Source: Arctopsyche grandis (lineage: Eukaryota; Arthropoda; Insecta; Trichoptera; Hydropsychidae). Taken from it: a stretch of DNA of 64,000 bases. The stretch spans positions 26,937,501 through 27,001,500 of the forward strand of contig NC_135359.1 of assembly GCF_051622035.1 (NCBI RefSeq), given 5' to 3'. The notes beneath the pieces are model-generated. The model did not search any database. It saw only the letters and a program-made list of their open reading frames with translations, and was not told where the DNA came from. Below are positions 31,254-42,330 of the stretch, piece after piece (positions within the stretch are counted from its first letter, which is position 1; each line of letters begins with the position of its first letter). A program made the position numbers and the translations under genes.

Positions 31254-33044
31254 TCAGTGTATGGTTTTCAAATGTCTCGTAAGGGTGGATTTTTCAGCAT
31301 ATGCTTTGAAACAAATATTACACTTGTGTGGTTTTTCCCCAGTGTGAGATTTCAAATGCGTCACAAGATAATGTTTTACAGCGAATGATTTTGGACAAAA
31401 GTGGCATTTGTGTGGTTTTATCCCGGTGTGAGATGTTTCGTGCGTCTTAAGGGTAGATTTTTGAGAGAATGATTTTAAACAAATATCACATTTATACGGC
31501 TTTTCACCCGAGTGCGTTCTTTCGTGTATCGAAAGAGCAGATTTGTTGGGAAATGGTTTCATACAAATGTCACAATTGTATGGTTTTTCACCGGTGTGAG
31601 ATGTTAAATGCCTCAAGAGGGTGGATTTTCGAGAAAATGATTTTAAACAAGTGTCACATTTAAACAGTCTTTCCCCGTGAGATTTCATGTGTGTACTAAG
31701 ATTGCCTTTGCGGCTGAATGACTTCAAACAGACAACGCATTTGTGCGGTTTCAAGCCGGTGTGAGATTTCATGTGCTCACTGAGAGTATTTTTGTGTGTG
31801 AATGATTTTAAACAAATATCACATTTGAATGGATTTTCCCCGATGTGAGATCGCAAATGGCCCTCGAGGTAAGATTTAACAACAAATGATTTTAAGCAAA
31901 CATCACATTTGTATGGTTTTATCCCAGCGTGCGAATTCATGTGTGCAACGAGACTATTTTTGTGAGTGAATGATTTCGAGCAAATATCACATTTGAACGG
32001 CTTTTCTCCGGTGTGAGTTCTTAGGTGTACCTTAAAGCTATGTTTTTGAACGAACAATTTTAAACAAACATTGCATTTATATGGTTGTATTCCGGCGTGA
32101 AATTTCATGTGTGTACCAAGATGATGTTTTCGAGTAAATGATTTTAAACAAATATAACATTGGTATGGCTTTGCTTCAGGATGAGACTTTTTGTGTACCG
32201 CTAGGTCAGACTTGTTCGGAAATGATTCTAAGCAAATGTTACATTTATATAGTCTCCCCGCGGCGTGAGATCTTATATGCTTCACAAGATTTATTTTACG
32301 AGTGAAAGATTTTGAACAAATTTCGCATTTGAATGAAGTGATTTTTTTTTTACGCGGCCGTACTTTAGTTACACGGTTAAACATGACTTGGATATTAATT
32401 TTATGATCCGATTGAGAATGTGTCGAGCTGATTGCATCTGCAGTTTTCAATATTGAAGACTCTTGCCGTAGACTTTCAATATCATCTATTTTTTTTAGTC
32501 GGTAATCATATGAAGAAACTTTTCCTCTACGCATCTGTAAAAAACCGAATATTATACAGTATATTGAATGAGCTTAGTATCTTGAAAGTGTGAAAATGAG
32601 TCGCTTTACCGATGAATTTATATTTTCATTCATTTCGACATTGACAGTGGAGTTTAACACGTTTGGTGGCGAATCTTCACATACTAAATCTTCCAGATAT
32701 ATTTCCTCCGTCTTGATTTCCAAACACTCGTCTAGCCTCATTTTCGATGTTTGGTTACTTCGAAGACAAACGTTTCGAAAACTACTGAGCAACTTCAGAT
32801 TGTTTTCACATGAAAGACATATCATATCTGGAAGTCCATCATCTTTAAAGGCCTGCAAATAAGAAAGGTGGTAATGAGACTGGATTGATGAGATAGCAGT
32901 GGGTTCAAAGTAACTGTAACCGACCCGCAGTTGGCAGCAGGCCCAAATGCGTTGCACCAGTGGATGAGGATCCTCATAAATGCTGACAGAAAATGCGGCT
33001 GGAGCTGGACAAAGGCAAAGCCTGCACTCCATCATACGAGACAT
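31254..33044 (-). CDS. ZAD-C2H2 zinc-finger protein (13 fingers)
   Basis: This is a probable nuclear DNA-binding regulator. It has two exons on the - strand: 33044-32610 (145 codons) and 32534-31254, joined across a 75-bp intron (gtaaag...ttacag) in phase 0, giving 571 aa. Residues 1-85 form a ZAD domain: zinc ligands C7/C10 in ECRLC and C76/C79 in MICLSCENN, an insect dimerisation module. An acidic linker follows (about 100-145, ETEEIYLEDL-type content). Then thirteen C2H2 fingers run nearly without spacers, most with CxxC-12-HxxxH spacing and TGEKP-like linkers; the last ends HLKTIH. The large tandem array indicates a long DNA target. Family expansion in insects is known, and the target is unpredictable. 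The start ATG is the first in the ZAD frame. No truncation is seen. Confidence 0.95.
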
Positions 33045-33260
33045 TCTAATACACGACCTACTCGCTATCCAACTCTACAGCTGACTGATCGACTCAGTTG
33101 ACTGCTGTTCGCCGAATCTTCTTCTTCTTCTTAAGATTTGGTTTAAATCGATCAATTTTAAGCTATAAGTTGACTCAAAACGACTGAGCAGTTTTGTGTA
33201 AACAGAGGTAAAATAGAAAACATCACTGTAAGAGTGAGCGCACCACGTGAAGCTGTATTT
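33045..33260 (-). promoter_or_regulatory. 5' region of the zinc-finger gene
   Basis: This is the short unique stretch upstream of the ZAD start, with a CTTCTTCTTCTT run at 33119 and no TATA box I can point to. The promoter must lie between here and the LTR element beginning at 33527. Confidence 0.3.
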
Positions 33261-33526
33261 TTTCAAGGGCCGTGGAGTTGATAAAAAAATATAAGCGATT
33301 CCAATTGATTTTTTTTCTATTTTTGTTTCTATATGTGTGAGACAGTTTTAGTTATTATTCCACACACGTCACTTAAATCTCGATCACGGAACATCTGGCA
33401 CCCCAAAATGCCATCCATCGAGAGTTAGCCACTCGAACTATCGTACTAATGAAAATTGCAATGTCAGATATTCCGTATTCAGTGAATTTGGACAGGTCAG
33501 GAGATGCATATAATTTGATGAAATAC

Positions 33527-33688
33527 TGTGGCGGCTCGCTTATACGACATGGTCGAGTTTGGTTGCCTTCCTGCGAGTGGGAACCAACTCGGCTGGGTTC
33601 GGAGAGCTACTACTCACTCTGTCTTCAGCTGTCATATAATAAACACGTGCATTAACATGCCAGTCGTCTCATTCGTTCATCCTCCATA
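33527..33688 (+). repeat. 5' LTR
   Basis: It begins TGTGGCGGCTCGCTTATACG and ends CGTTCATCCTCCATA. It contains CGAGTTTGG, the inverted-symmetry motif GAACCAACTCGGC, and an ATAATAAA polyadenylation-like box. It is the same length as the 3' LTR and appears identical by eye. Confidence 0.92.
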
Positions 33689-34080
33689 CTGGTGACCCCC
33701 GACATCGAGCCACGCAGCCTCGATCAATTTCAACATGCCGCTCATCCCTGCCTCGCCGAGTCAGGCGGGAGAAGCTACCCGCCGCGCCCCCATCGCCATC
33801 AACAGAGCGCGTCGCGGCCCGCGGGTGGCAATAAACGAGCAGACACGGCTACCTACCTACCTACCTACCGACTGGAGTCCAGCCAACGTCGATGACAGGT
33901 GGTTTAAAAAATGGGGGAGCGAATGAGACGACGATCTTGACAGCTGGATGTGGAGTCATGCGCGATCCACTACACATAGAACGGTCATCCAGCACCACAA
34001 GACATACACCACCTCAGCACCATCATCATCATCATCATCAAGGCCCCGTCCGTCCCCACGAGCGTCGTCACGCCGAGACG
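33689..34080 (+). pseudogene. leader/gag-like reading frame fragment, forward copy
   Basis: The frame from 33735 (MPLIPASPSQAG) is Arg/Pro-rich with INRARRGPRV. After a frame change a His run (CAT/CAC repeats near 34018-34039) and GPVRPHERRHAET follow. It resembles a truncated gag N-terminus only by position after the primer site; I see no capsid or zinc-knuckle motif. It pairs with 34465-34856 as an inverted repeat. Confidence 0.55.
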
Positions 34081-34286
34081 GGTGGTAGCGCTACAACACC
34101 TCCACGAGCCACAACGACTCACAGTCCAGCTCGGAGTATCATCAACCACATCGATGCCCCTGCCGCCCCCGCCGCCACACCAACCGACATCAGCCTCGGA
34201 AGAGCGGCGCCGCCGCAGCATCGCATCGCATCGACGCGACCATCGGACCAGCCACCGTCCTGCTCGCGACGTCACCGCCCTCGAAT

Positions 34287-34853
34287 CTACCGACCATTCA
34301 GGGCGGTACACCTATGTACACAGCGGATGACCCACGTCAACAATTTTTTTTCTCCCCACGTAATAATTTTTTCTCTTTGTGTAACAATAATTTTTTTCTT
34401 TTGTAAAATTTGTTTCTTTGTAATATGGAGGATGAACGAATGAGACGACTGGCATGACGACGTCTCGGCGTGACGACGCTCGTGGGGACGGACGGGGCCT
34501 TGATGATGATGATGATGATGATGGTGCTGAGGTGGTGTATGTCTTGTGGTGCTGGATGACCGTTCTATGTGTAGTGGATCGCGCATGACTCCACATCCAG
34601 CTGTCAAGATCGTCGTCTCATTCGCTCCCCCATTTTTATAAGCACCTGTCATCGACGTTGTGGCTGGACGTCGGTAGGTAGGTAGGTAGGTAGGTAGCCG
34701 TGTCTGCTCGTTTATTGTCACCCGCGGGCCGCGACGCGCTCTGTTGATGGCGATGGGGGCGCAACGGGTAGCTTCCCCGCCTGGCTCGGCGAGGCAGGGA
34801 TGAGCGGCATGTTGAAATTGATCGAGGCTGCGTGGCTCGATGTCGGGGGTCAC
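34287..34853 (-). pseudogene. leader/gag-like reading frame, inverted copy
   Basis: On the - strand a 188-codon frame begins in the primer-site region (MTPDIEPRSLDQFQHAA) and runs through the same INRARRGPRV, His-run and HERRHAET landmarks. It enters the central unique segment only after them. Differences from the forward copy are small (one extra or missing His codon, a few substitutions). The coding continuity across the leader is probably accidental. Confidence 0.5.
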
Positions 34854-34856
34854 CAG

Positions 34857-35018
34857 TATGGAGGATGAACGAATGAGACGACTGGCATGTTAATGCACGT
34901 GTTTATTATATGACAGCTGAAGACAGAGTGAGTAGCAGCTCTCCGAACCCAGCCGAGTTGGTCCCCACTCGCAGGAAGGCAACCAAACTCGACCATGTCG
35001 TATAAGCGAGCCGCCACA
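34857..35018 (-). repeat. inverted internal LTR
   Basis: It is a 162-bp reverse complement of the flanking LTRs, starting TATGGAGGATGAACGAATGA and ending GCGAGCCGCCACA. An additional 33-bp stub of the LTR 3' end lies at about 34424-34456 in the same inverted orientation. Confidence 0.92.
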
Positions 35019-35055
35019 GTAATTTTGGTATCGCTGATGCTGGGGGGGGGAGTGA

Positions 35056-35217
35056 TGTGGCGGCTCGCTTATACGACATGGTCGAGTTTGGTTGCCTTCC
35101 TGCGAGTGGGAACCAACTCGGCTGGGTTCGGAGAGCTACTACTCACTCTGTCTTCAGCTGTCATATAATAAACACGTGCATTAACATGCCAGTCGTCTCA
35201 TTCGTTCATCCTCCATA
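35056..35217 (+). repeat. 3' LTR
   Basis: It is the same sequence as 33527-33688. It directly follows the polypurine-like tract and is followed by the ATAC target copy. Confidence 0.92.
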
Positions 35218-35851
35218 ATACTATAAACCTTAATCAAATCGATTATTCGTTGATTATAATCGATGCTTAGAATATATTCTCAGATCTGCATAAATTGTGG
35301 ATAAGTAAGTCACTCTCGTTACAAACACGAGTCCTAAACTAAACTTACTATTGATTATTCAATATTTACATACATTATTATTTATTAACCTTCGCTTTAC
35401 GGCGCTGAAAAAATTGGTGCTGTGCAATGAAACACATGCAAAAATGATTGATTTAAGTAAAAAGTCATTCGACTTTTTACGACTCCAGCAAAAAATCAAC
35501 GACTCCGATTACACAGACCTGATTATTTTCTCTAACGGATAAGACGCAACCGCGACCTGTTTTATTTTTAACGGTAAAGTGTTTGTCGCGCTTGCAAGCT
35601 GTCAGTATCAATAATGATTCATACTCACACTTATACCAAATCCATATTGACGAAAATTCTATTTTGCACTAGGCTTACCGGCCAGGTAGGTTTTTGAAAA
35701 TACATACGTAGTAGTGTTGCATAGTAGGGGTGGGTGGAGGATCCAAGTAAAAGGCCAAAGTCGTTTCACAGCATTTATTGGTGATTAAGGAGATACACGC
35801 GCTGGCAGTGCTCCGTCCAGAATGTCTTGATATCGCCTAAGTACCGCCTTA

Positions 35852-37081
35852 AGGTCTGTTCATACCTAGTCAGCACGTACCGACTTCAGCAGGTATCCGG
35901 CCGTACGAAAAGTATTCTTTGGTACATTTTGTATGGGTATATTCATACCAACCGTCACGTTTACGCCACGGCAGGCTTACAGCAGTACCCGACATTTCCT
36001 GTTCATACCTTACAGCAACATCCGTCAACGTATTGTATCCGTTTTTTGGCCATCGTGGAAATATACACGCGAATTACGTGCCATGAGTCTGCCGCTTTGC
36101 TGTTTTGGACCAATTATCGATAGTGACAGTTGTACAGACTCCAGGGATGTTCAACTCGAGAGCACCCCCGAAGTCGGTTTTGTGAGATAGCTAGTGGTAA
36201 GCGTGGGCGGGACTGGTCTCCTCCAAGGGATCTACAGGTCGTCGTCTGCGGTCTGGTCTCTGCTGATGTCTATCTCTCTCTCTCTCTCTCGTACAGTGTG
36301 CGTAAGGGAGTGTGATACAGGACAAAGGCGGGAAATTATATAATAATGATAACAGGTTGTAATTCTGTTTGTATGGTGACTGTATTTTATATATATATAT
36401 ATATAAATACAGAGAATAAGCAGGGGGGGGGGAGTAACAAAGTAACCACGCGTGCCCTTTGAGGTTAGCCACGCGTAGCTCAGTTGTCTGCCTTCTGGAC
36501 GAAGACAGACCAAGCTTCCTCTGGTGCACACCGGACGGATACTGGAGCTGGTCTCCAAGTATCGTCACAACCCTCACCAGCCTCTAGCTGGTGATTTCGG
36601 TGGCGAGGTGGGCCCCGTAAACACCGGGGTGATTACGCGCCAAACCGCTATGACAACTGTCAGTTTGTGTTGGCTGTCAGGGTGGCCAGCACAAAAAAAT
36701 ATATCGGCCAAATCGTGGGTCGTAAAGCCACGAAAGCCGATCATCAGACATAGTCTGAACAACAGTTGACAGCTGTTCAATCTTTCGACATGGTTTCGGC
36801 GCAAATATTTAAAAAAAAAATTAATTTTTTACGGAAATATTTAAAAAAAAATTCTTCATCATCCACATATTGCAAGTACTCGACAATACGACGTAAGCAA
36901 TATTGCGCCGTATCGTCATGGCCTCTAATGTATAAGTAAGCCGATTTTGCCTTGCACTCGGCCAAAGTGCTGTGAACGTGACGTGTAGGTAGATATGAAT
37001 AGAAATGTAATAAAATGACATATTTGAAACGGAGTCGTGCAGTGCTGAAGCCGTGCAGTGCTGTTAAGTATGAACAGACCT
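35852..37081. mobile_element. Harbinger-like element with TTA duplication
   Basis: The termini AGGTCTGTTCATAC and GTATGAACAGACCT are exact inverted repeats flanked by TTA (35849-35851, 37082-37084). The interior holds a second body (about 36185-36660) containing a (CT)n run, a TA run and a G9 tract, possibly a nested insertion. No transposase was recognised. The open frames on both strands are short. Confidence 0.75.
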
Positions 37082-37084
37082 TTA

Positions 37085-37772
37085 TAAGGGGCATGTCTCT
37101 CAGGACATCTTCGACTTGCGATTCGTTTACTTATTGTTATGGTCACGTACTCGGATATGTATTCTCACGATATTTGGTCCCACGGTACCAAGGTATCGGT
37201 CACATCTGAGAAGGGACCACGGGAATGCGACCGGTGGCCGCTACTACGCCATTGTTTAGCTTACTTGCACTAAGTTTGCAGATAATCCTCGAAACCAATT
37301 ATAGCGGTCGCACAGTGTCAGGGATGCGCCTCGTCCTAATCTGATTGCACTTAACCGGCGGCTCTTTATTAACCTCTGTGACGAACGGATTTACGCGCGC
37401 GTGATGCAGAGGGCGTTATACGTCGTTATTCTTCCAAGGGTCGGGTTATGTAGAAACGTGGACTAACCTTGGGATAGTTATATATATGTATATAGTCGGG
37501 GAGGTTCCTGACTGCAAGTCGTCTTCGTTGATAACAGCTTCCTCGTCGTCTCACGGCTGAGGTTTCTCCGGAAACAGCGTGAGGAATGCAGGGGAAGTTG
37601 TGCTGGAACTCAGGGGAGGGAGTGATGCTACACTCGACCTCGCAGCGGTTCTTCAGCACTGATGGTGATGGATCTCTGGGCCCCGTCTCCCCCTGGAGAC
37701 GTGCATAGGAGAGATCTTTCTTCGTCGGCGGTGGGTGGGTAAGAGGGCGCGCTCCACATGCGCGCGCGCCTA
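37085..37772. other. GC-richer unique or LTR-like sequence between two Harbinger elements
   Basis: Composition is much less AT-rich than the rest of the window. The left part may continue 35726-35848 across the Harbinger insertion. Features such as GGAGACGAGG-type GC tracts suggest an old retroelement, but I could not define ends. Confidence 0.3.
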
Positions 37773-37775
37773 TAA

Positions 37776-39049
37776 GGGCGCGATCACACAGCGAGGGAGC
37801 GGTATGCTATACGCGGGATATTTTTTTTAGATAGTTTTAAACACACACAAATTGTAGGGTCATACCCGGTACGATACGCCGGATCTTACGGGATCGTGCG
37901 GGATCGGAGCGGTCTCGTTGAAATTCTATAGAATTGTTTATACTAACTTGACGGTGATATATACCAATTCGTCGACGCTCGGACGACGCTTGACAGTGAT
38001 CGATAACGGTGTATCCCATATTTTTTTTGACATCTCCTCCCAAGCTTCATTGCGAATGTTTTGGTCCTTATATTTTACGGATCTGACGTCATAGACACAT
38101 TCGTACTGTCGCACAACTTCTATTAATTTTTCTGACATTATGAACTGCGATGTACCGATATTATGAACTGCGATGACCGAGCTCAAAAGACGAACTGTTT
38201 GCAGTCACCACTTTCTTGAGTATAAAAAGTATAAATAAAAAATACTTTGTTCTTGATATAAAATAAAGTAAAAATGGGCTCTCTTTAAACGAACATGTTA
38301 TTGTATCGACATGTACATACATTCATACGGAAATGCATTTAGTATCAATTAGTTACAGTCCATATTGAGTGCACTATAGCCCTTTACGTAAAAAACATCT
38401 TTGTTCGTTTATCTGTTGATGGTATTAGGGATTTAAGTACGTATTTAGTTTTTGTACCAAAAAACTTGAGTCCATTGTCTAGTCATTTCTGTTTATTTAG
38501 TAACAATTGGTTCCGGTAAACAATTAGTGTACTACATAAAACCCTTTATGCTGAATACATCTTTGTCCGTGATCGCAGAGTTTGTTTATGAAAGTATCGA
38601 ATGAGTATTTAATTCTTAAACCTACCCGGAAACATTAGTCAATTGTTGTTATAAACCGGACACTTGTTTGTCTATTTTTGTTAATTGTTTACTAATTAAG
38701 TTTAAAACTGAATTATTAAACAATAAAAGCTTGAAATCCTTAATGTAATTTGTATTTTCTATAATCTTATTATTCCGACAAGTTCTGCTATATTTTTTTG
38801 CAAATATGGGATACACCGTTATCGATCACTGTCAAGCGTCGTCCGAGGGTCGACGAATTACTATATATCACCGTCAAGTTAGTATAAACAATTCTATAGA
38901 ATTTCAACGAGACCGCTCCGATCCCGCACGATCCCGTAAGATCCGGCGTATCGTACCGGGTATGACCCTACAATTTGTGTGTGTTTAAAACTATCTAAAA
39001 AAAATATCCCGCGTATAGCATACCGCTCCCTCGCTGTGTGATCGCGCCC
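37776..39049. mobile_element. PIF/Harbinger element with long inverted ends and MADF relic
   Basis: The ends are inverted repeats of about 240 bp (37776-38020 and 38808-39049) starting GGGCGCGATCACACAGCG. They are flanked by TAA (37773-37775, 39050-39052), the Harbinger target signature. The interior keeps a - strand MADF-domain exon but no DDE transposase, so it is a deletion derivative. It ends about 285 bp upstream of the TMEM129 start and so forms part of the upstream region of that gene. Confidence 0.88.
37938..38186 (-). pseudogene. MADF-domain fragment of a Harbinger accessory protein
   Basis: The frame reads EKLIEVVRQYECVYDVRS, then KYKDQNIRNEAWEEMSKKI, the first half of a MADF (Adf-1-like SANT/Myb) DNA-binding domain. 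Full Harbinger elements carry such a second protein alongside the nuclease. Here the frame runs into the element's terminal repeat and ends. It is an element relic, not a host gene. Confidence 0.7.
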
Positions 39050-39335
39050 TAAGGCTTTTCCCTGGGTGGCCACTCGAAATAAAGGGCGAGTGTTGCCCTA
39101 TGGGACGATGGGAAAACGTCGCGTTACACCTCTTATTTTAGTATACGTAACAGTAGGTACGTAAGCAAAATTATGGCCGGCTTAAAATATATTTATGGCT
39201 AATTGAGAGCGCGTGGAATCGCATTTGCACGGTCGACAAAACGATTGGCAGCCTGTGTGTCAGAGAACTGTCAATCGGCGTGCGCGTCGAGTATTTCATG
39301 GCAACGTGGTACCGCAATCGGTGCTGGTAATTACG

Positions 39336-41512
39336 ATGTCCCTCTATCTCCTGGTTTACTTGCTGTGGTGCGCACTGATCGTGTGGCCACCAGCCGTCTT
39401 CTCTGCTGCCGGTCTCACCTTGGCCCAGTTGATTTCTGCGCCCTTGGGCTCGGAAACGGACTCTTTCGTGGTCTACCAATGTCGCCGAGGAGCTCTCACG
39501 GCCTTCGTGCACTCAGCTCTGCCTCTGGGCTATCTGTTGGGGATGCTGCTTCGGGATTTGCCTCCGCACACCGACATGCTGCTAGAGCCCGCCTTCTCCT
39601 GGTGGAAACTGGCATGGACTCTCGCTCTCATCATACCTATATACGCGCTCGTCAAAATAGCCGAGTGGTACCGGGACAATTGGGCCCTGCATCCGGCCTG
39701 TAAAAATCTTGCTCAATACTGTGATTCTAATACGTCGCTGTCATCTTTAATTGCCAGCGTCAATGCTGAATATAAAAGGTTATTTCAATTCTTTTGTTTA
39801 TTGCTCATTTTTCTGGAATATATGTGATTGATTCTAATATGCAATTTGATAAGGATTTGAGATTGAAATGATTCGATGCAACATTAGATAGTCAATAGAA
39901 CATATGTTAATTATTTATGCCTGGTTTTCTTAGCTTTTAAACACTTGTGACCTTGTAATCGAATAATTATATAATAATTGGAAATGACATACAGTAAGGT
40001 GACCACTCGTACTAATTCTACCAGGACAGTACTGGTTTTTTGGGTATCTGTCCTGGTAAGTTGTGAGATAAAACCGGTACACTCTTTTATGTTATAGAAT
40101 ATTTTTTAACTAATAGATGGATAAATATACAAATTCTTAAGCGAAAATATTGAAAATTTAGTCAAATGTTGTTTACATTTATCAGGAACAAATGCACCAG
40201 CCGAAGAACTTTTTACTTTCATGCACAATATATAGTCCAGTGATAAAACGAAATCGAATTTTGAAACGTTAAAATGTTTGCTAATCACTTAGTATAATGT
40301 TTTTATAGTCTTGTGTATATAGAATTATAGAATATATAGAATTTTATATGAGAATTCAAGAAAATCAATTAATTTTTTCATAAATGTGCGTCCATGATTC
40401 TTTAATCTTCGTTTTAAATATTTGAAGTATTTATTGATACGTTTTTGGAAAAAAAATGTCCTGGTTTTGAATTTGAAAAAAATGGTCACCTTAACATACA
40501 GTCGTGTTTGCAAATTTGTAGTCTTTAAATTAAACATTACCTACTATACGTGCGGTACTAATAAAGTTTTATTTTTCAGTGTTCAAAAAATAATTATAAG
40601 TACGAACGAGACTAATAAAATCATCGTGACTGGTAATTGGATTATTAAAGTAGGTTTTTACGATTTGAAATTTGCTCAACAAAATGACACTATAATGATT
40701 GTTAAGACTGTGAGTGTCTTTTTTTTTAAATAATACAATTATAATAACGTTGAATTACTGTTTTGGAATTGAAAATTTATATATTTTCAGGCAGATACTC
40801 ATCAGCTGTCGCCGACTAGTGGCGGTGAACAATTTATCAACATTGAAGTTAAATCAATGAGGAGAAATTGCGTACTATTTCATATTCGAATAAATTCATT
40901 GGATTTTAAAGATTTACAGAGTAATGTTTCAAGGCCTATAGTGATATTGCCAAATATAGTTTTTCATAAAACAATTATTGAAAAATTTATCGAAGTCTTT
41001 TTGGATCAGATAAGCTTAAACGATAAATATGAAACTGAACAAGTTAGTAAATTTCAACATATGTTAAGATAATACATACATATTTACAAGCCTCTTTCTT
41101 TTAAGCTTGTTTTTAGAACAAACTTTATTTATGAATTAAAATGTTTTTTTAAGGATCTCGAACTGTGTATTGGATGTATGCAAACTGTTGCTGATATTAA
41201 ACTCTATAAACAATGCACTAATGCCCAACAACGTGGTGAGGAAGAAGTTGAACAATGTCAATCATGTGGTTGCAGGTTAATTACTTTTTTGGCAATTTTT
41301 CCATCTTACAAATGTATATATTGTTCAACATTGCCGTTTTATTTTGTATTTTTAGACCAATGTGGTGTGCCGATTGCATGGGACGATGGTTTGCCACTAG
41401 ACAAGATCCCGACCACCCGGAAACATGGCTCAGCAATAAATGTACTTGCCCATTATGTCGTCAAGTATTCTGTTTGCTTGATGTTCACTATGTACAAGTA
41501 GTCAGATCGTAG
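39336..41512 (+). CDS. TMEM129: TMEM129, ER-membrane E3 ubiquitin ligase
   Basis: It ubiquitinates proteins extracted from the endoplasmic reticulum (known for the vertebrate protein, which works with Derlin-1 and an E2). Five exons were placed by splice sites and phase: 39336-39778, 40580-40709, 40791-41042, 41154-41275 and 41356-41512. They give 367 aa, close to the human length. Three membrane segments (about 2-24, 53-72, 90-109) include the conserved SAAGLT and LPLGYLLGM stretches. A cytosolic middle domain follows, then the atypical RING: CxxC at 280/283, C310/C313/C315, WCADCMGRWFATRQDP (C320, C323), CTCPLC (345-350) and C355. All metal ligands are present. I chose the ATG giving MSLYLLVYLL because the first membrane segment starts there; an upstream in-frame ATG (39213) would add 41 residues unlike the family. 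Intron 1 contains a hAT MITE. Confidence 0.96.
39995..40493. mobile_element. non-autonomous hAT element in TMEM129 intron 1
   Basis: The ends TAAGGTGACCA and TGGTCACCTTA are inverted and flanked by a perfect 8-bp ACATACAG duplication (39987-39994, 40494-40501). Subterminal TACCAGGACAGTACTGG and GTCCTGG boxes are also inverted. There is no transposase. It makes up most of intron 1. Confidence 0.9.
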
Positions 41513-42240
41513 TTAAATATTAAAAAAAAAATCTGAACATATTTTCATACTCGGATCATACAATATTATATAAGTGTAGAGATTTTATCAACCTGTTTCT
41601 CAATACTTTATATTATATATAGTGGAACACTGACTTATATTCCAAAAATTTACGACTTAGTTAAACCTAGTTTTTGTACAACAGTTTAAAAAAAATTATT
41701 TAGTACAATTTAGATAATGAAATTCTTATACATTTTATTTGTTGTTATATTCTTTTATTTTTATTAATTTTTTCTTTCTGACTATACATATATTTTCTTT
41801 ATATTTTATAATTTTTTTTTTAATGGAATCAGTTTTTAATTCAGAACTACACACATACAGCGCATTTTAATGGAATTCAGAAATAACTTATAAATAAGAT
41901 ATATAAAAGTCATTATTATTAATTGTATTAAATTATGATTTTTTTCGAAGAAAACTCAAGGAGCAAAAATTTTAATATCGCAATTTCTTAAGACATTAAA
42001 ATGATCTGTATTTTATGTATTTAATTTAGGATTTTAGTTATTGCGATTACTTAATGCATAGTACATTATGAAATATATGCCATTTTTTGTTATTAAATTT
42101 GTTTATGTATGTATATATAATATATATGTATGTACATATATGATTTTATTTTTGGTTTATTTTTGTTAATAACTTGTATGACATGCTATTAACACGTAAT
42201 AAATATATGTATTGTGATAATATAGCGTTGATTTTAACAT
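41513..42240. other. TMEM129 3' flank, AT-rich
   Basis: This probably contains the TMEM129 3' UTR, with candidate AATAAA at about 42198. Otherwise it is AT-rich and featureless. Confidence 0.4.
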
Positions 42241-42254
42241 AATTGTAAGTCCTC

Positions 42255-42320
42255 ACTCATTCTATACATTATTTATTTAAAGTTTGGACCACTGTGGCAT
42301 AACAGGTTCCTAATACGCCA
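42255..42320 (-). repeat. SINE/LINE 3'-tail fragment
   Basis: In reverse complement it reads CATTGTGGCGTATTAGGAAC...GCCACAGTGGTCCAAA followed by AAATAAATA. The same tail occurs at 51065-51150 and, diverged, at 52570-52652 at the end of a SINE. Confidence 0.6.
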
Positions 42321-42330
42321 CAATGTTCGA

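Larger units (their letters stand above)
33527..35217 (+). mobile_element. LTR retrotransposon with an internal inverted copy of its own 5' end
   Basis: Outer LTRs of 162 bp (33527-33688 and 35056-35217) are flanked by a 4-bp ATAC duplication (33523-33526, 35218-35221), so the whole interval inserted as one unit. Directly after the 5' LTR lies a primer-binding-like TGGTGACCCCCGAC. Before the 3' LTR is a purine tract GGGGGGGGGGAGTGA. Between them is a + strand leader/gag-like segment, then a reverse-orientation copy of the same leader/gag segment ending in a third, inverted LTR (34857-35018). There is no protease, RT or integrase, so it is non-autonomous. Confidence 0.9.

Noticed and set aside
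33892..34443. 183-codon His/Pro/Arg-rich frame
   Set aside because: It lies wholly inside the rearranged LTR element, partly in its leader/gag-like arm and partly in the central segment. The composition is driven by CAT/CAC repeats.
39213..39335. N-terminal extension of TMEM129 from an upstream in-frame ATG
   Set aside because: The extra 41 residues are charged and unlike the family, whose first membrane helix begins at the N-terminus. The ATG at 39336 fits better.
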